A stretch of 64,000 nt of DNA from Streptomyces sp. DvalAA-43 (lineage in GTDB: Bacteria > Actinomycetota > Actinomycetes > Streptomycetales > Streptomycetaceae): the NCBI RefSeq assembly GCF_900091725.1, contig NZ_FMBW01000088.1, positions 21,500-85,499 of the forward strand. Reading direction: 5' to 3'. Both the position numbers and the translations under genes were made by a program. The notes beneath the pieces are model-generated. The model ran no database searches and was not told the DNA's origin. It worked only from the letters and a program-made list of their open reading frames with translations. This document shows positions 16,454 to 23,541 of this stretch, in pieces; the stretch's first letter is position 1, and each line of letters opens with the position of its first letter.

Positions 16454-16990
16454 TCATCGAGGCGTGACGCGCACACCGCGGGGCACGGCGAAATCCGTGA
16501 ACTCCGCCGTGCCCGGCGCGAGATGCGCCCACGGGCCGGGCAGCTCCAGAACGGCGACCGCGGAAGTCGGGAACTTGACCCGGGCCCGCCCGAACGCCTC
16601 CGCGTCCCCGTCTCCCGCGAGGGACAGGACCAGGTCCTGCACCCCGGGCTGGTGGCCGATCAGCAGAACGGTCCGGCGTCGCTCCGGCACGTCCCGCACA
16701 ACTCCCACCAGGGCGGCCGCGCTCGCCCCGTACACCCGCTGCTCGAACACCACCTCCGGCGACGCACTCAGCTGTGCCGCGACCAGATCCCAGGTCTCGC
16801 GGGTACGCCGCGCGGTCGAGCAGATGACCAGGTCGGGCACGCAACCCGTCTCGTGCAGCAGTCGCCCGGCCGCCGGGGCGTCGCGGCGGCCCCGGCCCGC
16901 GAGCGGGCGTTCGTGATCGGGCACACCCTCCGGCCGGGCCGACTTGGCGTGCCGCAGCACGATCAGCCTCGCCGCCCTCGGTCCGGACAC
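16454..16990 (-). CDS. SixA-type histidine phosphatase
   Basis: 178 aa from GTG 16990. The N-terminal IVLRHAKSARPEGVPDHERP is the RHAKS motif of SixA-like phosphohistidine phosphatases; LAGRGRRDAPAAGRLL, then CSTARRTRETW and LIGHQPGVQDLVL (second catalytic His) follow. All four pocket residues (Arg-His, Arg, His) can be seen. The gene lies 4 bases after the stop of the CysRS-like gene, so they form one operon under riboswitch 2. Substrate unknown; a phosphorylated protein or sugar is possible. Confidence 0.85.
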   Translation of the reverse strand: MSGPRAARLIVLRHAKSARPEGVPDHERPLAGRGRRDAPAAGRLLHETGCVPDLVICSTARRTRETWDLVAAQLSASPEVVFEQRVYGASAAALVGVVRDVPERRRTVLLIGHQPGVQDLVLSLAGDGDAEAFGRARVKFPTSAVAVLELPGPWAHLAPGTAEFTDFAVPRGVRVTPR

Positions 16991-16994
16991 CGTC

Positions 16995-17789
16995 TCACCC
17001 CGCCTCCGGCAGCGGGGCGCACCCGATCTCGCGCATGAGTTCCACGCCGAGCATCCGGTCCAGGGACACGAAGGTCTCGAACTTCGCGCCCTCGGGCATG
17101 CTGTCGGCCACCTCGGCACGGAGCAGCAGATCGAGTACGGCCGGGGTGTCGAGGTCCGCCGCCAGAGCGTCGGCCGCCGCGCGGCCGAACTCCCGCGGTA
17201 CCGGCTTCGACGGCGAGCACGCCCAGTGCGCCACCCGCTCCCGCCAGCGCAGTAGTCTCCGCTCGGCACCGGCCACATCGTCCGGTGTGAGCGTGGCGGG
17301 CCGGTGGTACGGGTGGCCGAGCAATGCGAGCCTGACGGCCAGCAGATCCTCGCCCCTGGCCGGAGACAGGCCCTGCGCCCCGGCCCCGGCCCCGTCCACG
17401 CGCCCCGCCTCCACCCACACCCCTCGTTCGGCATCGTGTCGTCCGTCGCCGAAGACGTTCACGTCGGCCGGGCCCCCGAGGACATCGAGCGCATCCTCGA
17501 CGCTGCCGGTGAATACGGCCGGGGGGTGCACTCCGAGGGCGGTCATGAAGGTCTCCACCGTCCTGACCCGCTCCGGTGACGGCTCAGGGAGCACGCAGGC
17601 CCGGATCAGCTGGCGGCCGTCCGCCTCCAGCGTGCGCATCAGCACGTCCGCGACGACGAGTACCCGTGCGTGGACCGGTCCCGGTGCGCCGTTGGTGATC
17701 GGCAGGTGCACGCTCATCCGCAGCAGCCGATGGCGAGCCGACGGCAGTGCCACCGCGTGACGCGTACGGCCGTCGATGATCGTCGTCAC
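16995..17789 (-). CDS. CysRS/MshC-like protein lacking the HIGH motif
   Basis: 264 aa from GTG 17789 (AAAGGAG seven bases upstream). The layout follows cysteinyl-tRNA synthetase/MshC: a first Rossmann strand and helix (LLRMSVHLPITNGAPGPVHA, then LVVADVLMRTLEAD), and a C-terminal helical part with DLLAVRLALLGHPYHRP, LRWRERVA, LDTPAVLDLLLRAE and LDRMLGVELM. The HIGH-equivalent segment reads GPVHARV, no KMSKS is seen, and zinc-binding Cys are absent. It cannot be a normal aminoacyl-AMP-forming enzyme. Probable pseudo-synthetase with a regulatory or binding role; the link to fluoride is from genomic position only. Confidence 0.65.
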   Translation of the reverse strand: MTTIIDGRTRHAVALPSARHRLLRMSVHLPITNGAPGPVHARVLVVADVLMRTLEADGRQLIRACVLPEPSPERVRTVETFMTALGVHPPAVFTGSVEDALDVLGGPADVNVFGDGRHDAERGVWVEAGRVDGAGAGAQGLSPARGEDLLAVRLALLGHPYHRPATLTPDDVAGAERRLLRWRERVAHWACSPSKPVPREFGRAAADALAADLDTPAVLDLLLRAEVADSMPEGAKFETFVSLDRMLGVELMREIGCAPLPEAG

Positions 17790-17839
17790 CGCCCGACTCC
17801 TTTCGCTCCGTCCGGTCCCCGTCACTCCCCGTGTGTGGC

Positions 17840-18325
17840 TCACTCCATGCAGCCGGTGAGCTGGAGATAGGTGTGCCGGGCATCCGCCACCAGCCGGTCG
17901 GCCTCCCTCCGGCTGCCGCAGCCCGTCACCCGGTAGGCGGTGTCGGGGGAGAGTCGGCCGAGCGCCGCCGCCCATGCGGCGGGCTCCGCGTGCCGGCGGC
18001 CCAGATCCGTGGTGTCGACCAGATCGACGAAGGGTTCGGCCTCGGCCACGCACACCACTTCGTCCAGGTCATGTCGGCCGTCGCTCAGGTGGAGCACCGC
18101 CACCGGCCAGGCGCTCACCTCGTCCCCCGGGCGTGCCGGCTCCTGCATCAGGACCATGGTCCGCACGGACCGGCCCTCCGTGTCCAGGGTGTCCTCCACG
18201 CTGCCTTCGCCCACGGGCCAGCCACCGGCGCGACTCGGCGCGTCACGTATGCCGGCCCCCGGACCGCCGTGCCTCCCGATGGAGGACCCGATCGTCGACT
18301 CGACGTCGACCGTGATGCGAGGCAC
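17840..18325 (-). CDS. Inorganic pyrophosphatase-like protein without catalytic aspartates
   Basis: About 161 aa. AGGAGG at 18335-18340 favours GTG 18325 over GTG 18334. It can be aligned with family I PPases: VEDTLDTEGRSVRTMVLM at the place of the DGDPLDALVL motif, PVAVLHLSDGRHDLDEVVCV at the place of the DEKVLCV region, then DLVDTTDLGRRH. The metal-binding Asp triad is replaced (E-G-R-S-V-R), so hydrolysis is unlikely. It is the first gene of the minus-strand operon behind riboswitch 2 and heads the CysRS-like and SixA genes. It may bind a phosphorylated ligand or fluoride-phosphate complex; this is speculation. Confidence 0.65.
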   Translation of the reverse strand: MPRITVDVESTIGSSIGRHGGPGAGIRDAPSRAGGWPVGEGSVEDTLDTEGRSVRTMVLMQEPARPGDEVSAWPVAVLHLSDGRHDLDEVVCVAEAEPFVDLVDTTDLGRRHAEPAAWAAALGRLSPDTAYRVTGCGSRREADRLVADARHTYLQLTGCME

Positions 18326-18361
18326 CGTGCCCACCTCCTGTCATGCCAGTCGGCTGGATCA

Positions 18362-18402
18362 CGCAGAGGCCGTCAGCGCCGCATCGGCGAGCCTCATCGC
18401 CC
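18362..18402 (-). promoter_or_regulatory. Candidate fluoride riboswitch 2 (minus strand)
   Basis: Read on the minus strand: GGGCGATGAGGCTCGCC then a short linker and GCTGACGGCCTCTGCG. P1 is GGCGA with TCGCC, the loop GAGGC pairs with GCCTC as the pseudoknot, and P2 is very short (TGC/GC-rich, seven bases). The P1-loop-pseudoknot sequence is nearly that of published aptamers (GGGCGATGAGGCCCGCC ... CTGATGGCCTCTAC). It ends about 37 bases upstream of the start of the PPase-like gene. The shortened P2 is the weak point. Confidence 0.65.
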
Positions 18403-18519
18403 GATGTGTCCAGTGTCCCGCGCACGGCCGGGCGGTACAACTGCCGGTCCCGGCCGGGTGGGAGAACGCTCCAGGCGCCCGGTAAGCTCGCCGGAGCGGT
18501 GGGTTCGATCCCATCGCAC

Positions 18520-18575
18520 GGCGGTGGGGCCCGCCGTACCCGAACCGCGGCAACAACGCCGCCAACGGTCCCTAC
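18520..18575 (+). promoter_or_regulatory. Candidate fluoride riboswitch 3, upstream of fluC
   Basis: P1 GGCGG (18520-18524) pairs with CCGCC (18531-18535). Loop GGGGC with the next C pairs with GGTCCC (18567-18572). AAC (18543-18545) precedes P2, GCGGC with GCCGC around AACAAC. The 3' end reads CAACGGTCCCTAC where CTGATGGCCCCTAC is usual. P1 reads GGTGG where GATGG is normal, so it is less canonical than the other two, but all helices can form. It leads the fluC-DUF190-fluC genes, the classical riboswitch partners. Confidence 0.6.
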
Positions 18576-18624
18576 TTGCGACGCGCACCCGTGTACGGAT
18601 GCGCCCGGCGAGTAGGAGACGTAC

Positions 18625-19109
18625 GTGGAAGAGCCCCGGACCCCGGTGCTGCACGAGCAGGCCGACCCCGATGTCGACCTCCCCGTCCCCGGGCCACACG
18701 ACGACCAGCGGCCGCGACAGGGTCCCGTGATGGTCGCCGTCGCGCTCGGTGGCGCGGCGGGGCGGCCGCACGGTACGGGGCATCGCTGCTGTGGCCCACC
18801 GCGGCCCATGCCTTCCCGTGGACGACCCTGGCCGTCAACGCCGTCGGCTGCGCGGTGACCGGCGTGTTCATGGTGGTGATCACCGATGTCCGGGCGGCCC
18901 ACCGACTGGTACGCCCCTGCTTCGGCACCGGTGTTCTCGGCGGCTTCACCACCTTCTCCACGTACGCCACCGACATCCAGCGCCCGGTCGAGGACGACGA
19001 AGCACGCACCGGCCTGGCCTACCTGGCCCTCACCCTGCTCGCCGCCCTCGCCTCCGTCCGGATCGCGGTCACCGTGACACGCCGCGTCGTCGAAGGGAGG
19101 CAGCCATGA
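18625..19109 (+). pseudogene. fluC: Fluoride channel FluC (CrcB) subunit 1, one-base frameshift
   Basis: The GTG start at 18625 begins MEEPRTPVLHEQADPDVDLP and continues to ALGGAA; from 18765 the next frame gives AARYGASLLWPT, FPWTTLAVNAVGCAVTG, GVLGGFTTFSTYATD and LTLLAALASVRIAVT. These are the conserved FluC features (GGxxGAxxRY, TLxVN, GFCGGxTTFSTF-like Phe-box) and four membrane helices. The two parts join if one G is added to the run 18759-18762 (giving GGAAGAAARYG). Either a sequencing error or a true break. The 3' end overlaps the DUF190 start by four bases (ATGA). FluC forms dual-topology dimers exporting F-. Confidence 0.8.
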
Positions 19110-19453
19110 GACCCACCGGTTCCGCGCCGCGCGTCACCGTCCTCGTCGGCGAGAACGACATGTGGCACCACAAACCCCTCTTCACCGAGATCGTCCACCG
19201 GGCCCACAGGGCCGGGCCGGCCGGAGCCTCCGTCTTCCGCGGCATCGAAGGCCTCGGGGCCTCCTCGCCGATCCACACGATGCGCCTGCCGTCCCTCAGC
19301 GAGGACCTGCCCGTCGCCATCGTGATGGTCGACACCCACGACCGGATCCGGGCCTTCCTGCCGCAGCTCGACGAGCTCGTCCCCGAGGGCTTCGTCATCC
19401 TCGACGACTGCGAAGTCATCCGCTGCGCCGGCCGTGACAAGGAGGGGCAGTGA
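19106..19453 (+). CDS. DUF190 family protein, FluC-associated
   Basis: 115 aa ferredoxin-like small protein: RVTVLVGENDMWHHKPLFTE, RAHRAGPAGASVFRGIEGLG, and LPVAIVMVDTHDRIRAFLPQ are the DUF190 signature. It is coupled to both fluC genes by ATGA and GTGA overlaps. DUF190 proteins are regularly encoded with fluC pairs and resemble PII-like sensors; a regulatory role on the channel or nucleotide binding is inferred, not shown. Soluble, cytoplasmic. Confidence 0.85.
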   Translation: MRPTGSAPRVTVLVGENDMWHHKPLFTEIVHRAHRAGPAGASVFRGIEGLGASSPIHTMRLPSLSEDLPVAIVMVDTHDRIRAFLPQLDELVPEGFVILDDCEVIRCAGRDKEGQ

Positions 19454-19875
19454 ACTGGCTGCTCGTGATCGCGGGCGCCATGATCGGCGCCCCACTGCGC
19501 TACCTCACCGACCGCACCGTCCAGTCCCGGCACGACCCCCTCTTCCCCTGGGGCACCTTCACCGTCAACGTGGTCGGCTGCCTGATCCTCGGGCTGCTCA
19601 CCGGCGCGGTCGCGGCCGGGGCCGCGCCGTCCCCGGTACGGCTCTTCGCCGGCACCGGGCTGTGCGGCGCCCTGACGACCTACTCCACCTTCTCGTACGA
19701 GACGCTGCGCCCGGCCGAGGACGGGGCACGCTTCTACGCGGCGGCCAACGTCACGGCGAGCGTGGTGGCCGGACTCGGAGCCGCTTTCACCGGCGCGGCG
19801 CTCGCACGGGCCATCCGGGGACAGCCGTCCCGCGAAGCACCGCGAGGGGTCGTGGCTTCTCGCCGCTGTCGGTAG
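19450..19875 (+). CDS. fluC: Fluoride channel FluC (CrcB) subunit 2
   Basis: 141 aa, four predicted helices: MNWLLVIAGAMIGAPLRYLT (GAxxRY equivalent), FPWGTFTVNVVGCLILGLLT, GTGLCGALTTYSTFSYETLR (Phe-box) and the last helix around ASVVAGLGAAFTGAALARAI. The GTG start overlaps the DUF190 stop. With subunit 1 it would form the split, heterodimeric FluC arrangement common in Gram-positives. If subunit 1 is truly broken, this copy alone may act as a homodimer or be inactive. A hairpin (GACGATGAGG...CCTCGTC near 19899-19919) follows and may terminate the operon. Confidence 0.9.
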   Translation: MNWLLVIAGAMIGAPLRYLTDRTVQSRHDPLFPWGTFTVNVVGCLILGLLTGAVAAGAAPSPVRLFAGTGLCGALTTYSTFSYETLRPAEDGARFYAAANVTASVVAGLGAAFTGAALARAIRGQPSREAPRGVVASRRCR

Positions 19876-20101
19876 CTCTTGTCGGGGGAGGGGAGTGGAC
19901 GATGAGGCTGACCTCGTCGGGTGGGACTGGTGCGAACCGGCGTGCACGGCGCGCTCGATGGGCCGGGACGACACCGTTCGATCCCTGTGCGCCCTACCGG
20001 GGGTCATGGGCCCTGGGAATGATGAGCTGACCGCAAGGGATCCAGACGACACCGCGCACCTGCCTCCCGGCCAGGTGGACATGCGGTGGAAGGAGTCCAC
20101 A

Positions 20102-20857
20102 TTGTTGCTTCTCATCTCCCCGGACAGCGTCGAGGAAGCCCTCGACTGCGCGAAGGCGGCGGACCACCTCGACATCGTCGATGTCAAGAAGCCCGACGAG
20201 GGCTCGCTCGGTGCGAACTACCCGTGGGTCATCAGGGAGATCCGTGACGCGGTCCCGGGGGACAAGCCGGTGTCCGCCACCGTGGGAGACGTGCCGTACA
20301 AGCCCGGCACGGTGGCCCAGGCGGCGCTCGGCGCTGCCGTCTCCGGAGCCACGTACATCAAGGTCGGCCTCTACGGATGCACGACGCCCGACCAGGCCAT
20401 CGACGTCATGCGCGGGGTCGTCCGGGCGGTGAAGGACTACCGGCCGGACGCGTTCGTCGTCGCCTCGGGCTACGCCGACGCCCACCGGATCGGTTGCGTC
20501 AACCCGCTCGCCCTGCCCGACATCGCCCGCCGCTCCGGCTCCGACGCGGCCATGCTCGACACCGCCGTCAAGGACGGGACCCGGCTGTTCGACCACGTTC
20601 CGCCGGAGGTCTGCGCGGAGTTCGTCCGACGGGCCCACGAGGCCGAGCTGCTCGCCGCCCTCGCGGGCAGTGTGAAGGTGGAGGACCTCGGCACACTGAC
20701 TCGCATCGGCACCGACATCGTGGGGGTGCGCGGGGCGGTCTGCGAGGGGGGCGACCGCACCACCGGACGGATCCAGCCGCACCTGGTGGCCGCCTTCCGG
20801 GCGGAGATGGACCGGCATGCCCGGGAACACACGGCTGCCGTCACCGCCGCGAGTTGA
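20102..20857 (+). CDS. (5-formylfuran-3-yl)methyl phosphate synthase homologue (MfnB family)
   Basis: 251 aa TIM-barrel protein of the DUF556/MfnB family. The archaeal enzyme condenses two glyceraldehyde-3-phosphates to 4-(hydroxymethyl)-2-furaldehyde phosphate. Signature: LISPDSVEEALDCAKAADHL, IVDVKKPDEGSLGANYPWVI (Schiff-base-type Lys), ATVGDVPYKPGTVAQAA, YIKVGLYG, ASGYADAHRIG and MLDTAVKDGTRLFDHV. TTG 20102 is chosen: AAGGAG lies seven bases before it and family members begin MLLLISPD; a longer upstream frame is non-conserved. It is followed 7 bp later by the aldehyde dehydrogenase, so probably co-transcribed. Could supply a furan building block; no methanofuran genes are near. Confidence 0.85.
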   Translation: MLLLISPDSVEEALDCAKAADHLDIVDVKKPDEGSLGANYPWVIREIRDAVPGDKPVSATVGDVPYKPGTVAQAALGAAVSGATYIKVGLYGCTTPDQAIDVMRGVVRAVKDYRPDAFVVASGYADAHRIGCVNPLALPDIARRSGSDAAMLDTAVKDGTRLFDHVPPEVCAEFVRRAHEAELLAALAGSVKVEDLGTLTRIGTDIVGVRGAVCEGGDRTTGRIQPHLVAAFRAEMDRHAREHTAAVTAAS

Positions 20858-20864
20858 CCGCGAC

Positions 20865-22271
20865 ATGCCGACAAGTCAGCTCCGTCAGCCGACGCCCGGC
20901 ACCGTCGGCGAGCGCTTCGCCGTCCTCGATCCGGCAACGGGCGAGGCATTCGGGGAGGCCCCCGACCAGCAGCCGGACGAGTTGGACGCCGTCGTCGGCC
21001 GGGCCCACGAGGCCTGGCGCGGCTGGCGCGCCGACCGCGACGCCCGCACCGCCGCCCTGTGCGCGGCAGCCGACGCCGTGGAGGCGGCCGGCACGGAGAT
21101 CGCTCCTCTGCTCACCCGTGAACAGGGCAAACCCCTGGCCGAGTCGTACGCGGAGATCGCCCGCACGGCGGCCCGCCTGCGCTACTTCGCCGAGCTCGAC
21201 CCCGGGCCCCGGCCCCTCTCGGACGGCCGCCCGGTACGCAGCGAGATCCGCTGGCGACCGCTCGGGCCCGTCGCCGCGATCGTCCCGTGGAACTTCCCCC
21301 TCCAACTGGCGTCGGCGAAACTGGCGCCCGCGCTCGCCGCAGGCAACACGGTGGTGCTCAAGCCCTCGCCCTTCACCCCCCTCGCCACCCGGCTGCTCGG
21401 ATCCGTCCTCGCCACCGCCCTCCCCGAGGACGTACTCACGATCGTCAGCGGCCATGAACCCCTCGGGGCCCGCCTGGCCTCCCACCCGGGGATCCGCCAT
21501 GTGACCTTCACCGGTTCCGTTCCCACCGGACGGGCCGTCGCGGCGGGCGCGGCGGCCTCGCTCGGCCGCGTCACCCTGGAGCTGGGCGGCAACGACGCCG
21601 CCGTCCTCCTGGCCGACGTGGACGTGGAGCGCATCGCGGACCGGCTGTTCTGGGCGGCGTTCCGCAACTGCGGGCAGGTCTGCATGGCGGTCAAGCGCGT
21701 CTACGCCCCGGCCCGGCTCTACTCCGACGTCGTCGAGGCCCTCGCCCAGCGCGCGAAGGCCGCCGTCGTCGGAGCGGGCCTCGACCCGGGCACGGAACTG
21801 GGCCCGGTCAACAACGCCCCCCAACTGGCCCGGGTCGAGCGCTACACCGCCCAGGCCCTGGCCGACGGCGCCCGAGCCGCGGCCGGCGGTCACCGGCTGG
21901 ACCGTCCGGGCTACTTCCACGCCCCGACGATCCTGGCCGATGTCCCTCCCGACAGTCCGGTGGTGACGGAGGAGCAGTTCGGGCCGGTGCTGCCGGTGTT
22001 GCCGTACCGGAGCCTCGACGAAGCCGTCGAGGCGGCCAACGGCACCGGCTTCGGACTGGGCGGCTCGGTGTGGGGGACCGATCTCGACCGGGCCGAGGCG
22101 GTCGCCGACCGGCTGGAGTGCGGGACGGCATGGATCAACCACCACGCCGAACTCTCCCTCGCCCAGCCCTTCGCGGGCATCAAGGACAGCGGCCTCGGCG
22201 TCGCGGGCGGGCCGTGGGGGCTCTACGGGAACCTCCGGCCGTTCGTCGTGCACCGCCCGGAGGAGGCATGA
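20865..22271 (+). CDS. Aldehyde dehydrogenase (NAD(P)+)
   Basis: 468 aa ALDH superfamily member oxidising an aldehyde to its acid. The catalytic Glu is in LELGGNDAA (about residue 237) and the Cys in NCGQVCMAVKR (about 273). Also conserved: PWNFPLQLASAKLAPALAAG near residue 145, VTFTGSVPTGRAV and the late EEQFGPVLPV. Start ATG 20865. It overlaps the alcohol dehydrogenase by four bases (ATGA). Next to a furan-aldehyde synthase it would be suited to oxidise a furfural-type aldehyde to a furoic acid, which is inference from context. Confidence 0.9.
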   Translation: MPTSQLRQPTPGTVGERFAVLDPATGEAFGEAPDQQPDELDAVVGRAHEAWRGWRADRDARTAALCAAADAVEAAGTEIAPLLTREQGKPLAESYAEIARTAARLRYFAELDPGPRPLSDGRPVRSEIRWRPLGPVAAIVPWNFPLQLASAKLAPALAAGNTVVLKPSPFTPLATRLLGSVLATALPEDVLTIVSGHEPLGARLASHPGIRHVTFTGSVPTGRAVAAGAAASLGRVTLELGGNDAAVLLADVDVERIADRLFWAAFRNCGQVCMAVKRVYAPARLYSDVVEALAQRAKAAVVGAGLDPGTELGPVNNAPQLARVERYTAQALADGARAAAGGHRLDRPGYFHAPTILADVPPDSPVVTEEQFGPVLPVLPYRSLDEAVEAANGTGFGLGGSVWGTDLDRAEAVADRLECGTAWINHHAELSLAQPFAGIKDSGLGVAGGPWGLYGNLRPFVVHRPEEA

Positions 22272-23377
22272 CGATGAGGTTCGGCGCGGCGGTGCTGCGC
22301 TCGTACGAGAGCAGGTTCGCCGTAGAGGAGGTGATCCTGAACACCGGACCGGCCGACGGCGAGATCCTGGTCAGGATCGCGGGCTGCGGGATGTGCCGGA
22401 CCGATCTCGCGGTCCGGCGTTCGGCGGGCCGCACACCCCTGCCCGCGGTGCTCGGCCACGAGGGGGCCGGGGTCGTGGTGGAGACGGGCGGCCCGGACAC
22501 CGGCCTGAACAAGGGCGACCACGTCGTGCTCAGTTTCGACTCCTGCGGGCACTGCCGGAACTGCCTGGCCGCCGCCCCCGCCTACTGCGACTCCTTCGCC
22601 TCGCTCAACCTCTTCGGAGGACGCGAGGAGAACGCCGCGCGGTTCACCGACGCGGCCGGAGGCGGACTGGCCCCCCGGTGGTTCGGCCAGTCCGCGTTCG
22701 CCGAGTACGCGGTGGTTCCGGCCCGCAACGCCGTCCGGGCCGACCCCGCGCTGCCCATCGAACTGCTCGGGCCGCTCGGCTGCGGCTTCCTCACCGGCGC
22801 CGGGGCCGTCTTCAACTCCTTCGGCGCCGGACCCGGCGACACCCTCGCGGTCTTCGGCGCGGGCGCGGTGGGCCTGGCCGCGGTGATGGCGGCGTCCGCC
22901 TCCGGAGCGACGACCGTGGCCGTCGACCGGCACCCCGAACGGCTGGCCCTCGCCGAACGATTCGGCGCGATCCCACTGCACGCCGCATCGGCCGACCTGC
23001 CCGGCCGCATCCAGCGACTGACCGAAGGCGGTGCGCAGTACGCGCTGGACACCACGGCCTCCGCCCCGCTGATCAACGACGCGCTCCGGGCCCTGCGCCC
23101 GACCGGCCGCCTCGGCCTGGTCGCACGGCTCCGCACCGCGCTGCCGCTCGAACCGGGGGCACTGGACCGGGGCAGGACCATGTCCCACATCTGCGAGGGG
23201 GACGCGGTCCCGGGCCTGCTGATCCCGCGACTGACCGGGCTGTGGCAGGCCGGGCGGTTCCCCTTCGACGAGCTGATCCGTACGTACCCGCTCGCCGACA
23301 TCAACGAGGCCGAACGCGACTGCGACGCGGGCCGCGTGGTCAAACCCGTCCTGCTTCCGGAGGGGAGAAGCGGATGA
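22268..23377 (+). CDS. Zinc-dependent alcohol dehydrogenase (MDR family)
   Basis: 369 aa medium-chain dehydrogenase of the aryl/benzyl-alcohol type. Catalytic zinc: Cys in GCGMCRTDLAVR, LGHEGAGVV; structural zinc Cys cluster CGHCRNCLAAAPAYC; cofactor fold AVFGAGAVGLAAVMAA and AVDRHPERLALA. ATG 22268 overlaps the ALDH stop; ATG 22274 is the alternative. Together with ALDH it could interconvert alcohol, aldehyde and acid states of the furan product. A 23-codon ORF overlaps its stop by four bases. Confidence 0.9.
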   Translation: MTMRFGAAVLRSYESRFAVEEVILNTGPADGEILVRIAGCGMCRTDLAVRRSAGRTPLPAVLGHEGAGVVVETGGPDTGLNKGDHVVLSFDSCGHCRNCLAAAPAYCDSFASLNLFGGREENAARFTDAAGGGLAPRWFGQSAFAEYAVVPARNAVRADPALPIELLGPLGCGFLTGAGAVFNSFGAGPGDTLAVFGAGAVGLAAVMAASASGATTVAVDRHPERLALAERFGAIPLHAASADLPGRIQRLTEGGAQYALDTTASAPLINDALRALRPTGRLGLVARLRTALPLEPGALDRGRTMSHICEGDAVPGLLIPRLTGLWQAGRFPFDELIRTYPLADINEAERDCDAGRVVKPVLLPEGRSG

Positions 23378-23445
23378 ACGAGGTACCCGATGCCCTGCCC
23401 GTCCGGTGGCCGCGGCACCCCGCACCATCCAGCGCTCCTCGATGA
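23374..23445 (+). CDS. Possible 23-aa coupled peptide
   Basis: ATG 23374 overlaps the alcohol dehydrogenase stop as ATGA, with AGGGGAGAAG just upstream, and the frame closes with a TGA at 23443. The product (MNEVPDALPVRWPRH, then Pro/Ser-rich) has no recognisable motif. Position and RBS suggest translation, but it may be only the relic of a longer gene. Confidence 0.35.
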   Translation: MNEVPDALPVRWPRHPAPSSAPR

Positions 23446-23541
23446 ACGGAGCGCCCCGAGCGGTGGCGCCGTGCGTCCGCCGCTGATCCATCATTCGCGA
23501 TCCTCGCAGTTCGCGGTCTCAACTCGCCCAAGGGAGCACCT

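Noticed and set aside
18496..18516. T-arm-like sequence GGTGGGTTCGATCCCATCG suggesting a tRNA
   Set aside because: No acceptor, D-arm or anticodon arm can be built around it, and the stem has mismatches; it lies in the leader before riboswitch 3.
19895..20101. Upstream extension of the MfnB gene and a GATGAGG-containing hairpin resembling a fourth fluoride riboswitch
   Set aside because: The extension has no conservation pattern, while TTG 20102 has an RBS and the family start. The hairpin lacks the AAC, P2 and CTGATGG parts of the aptamer.
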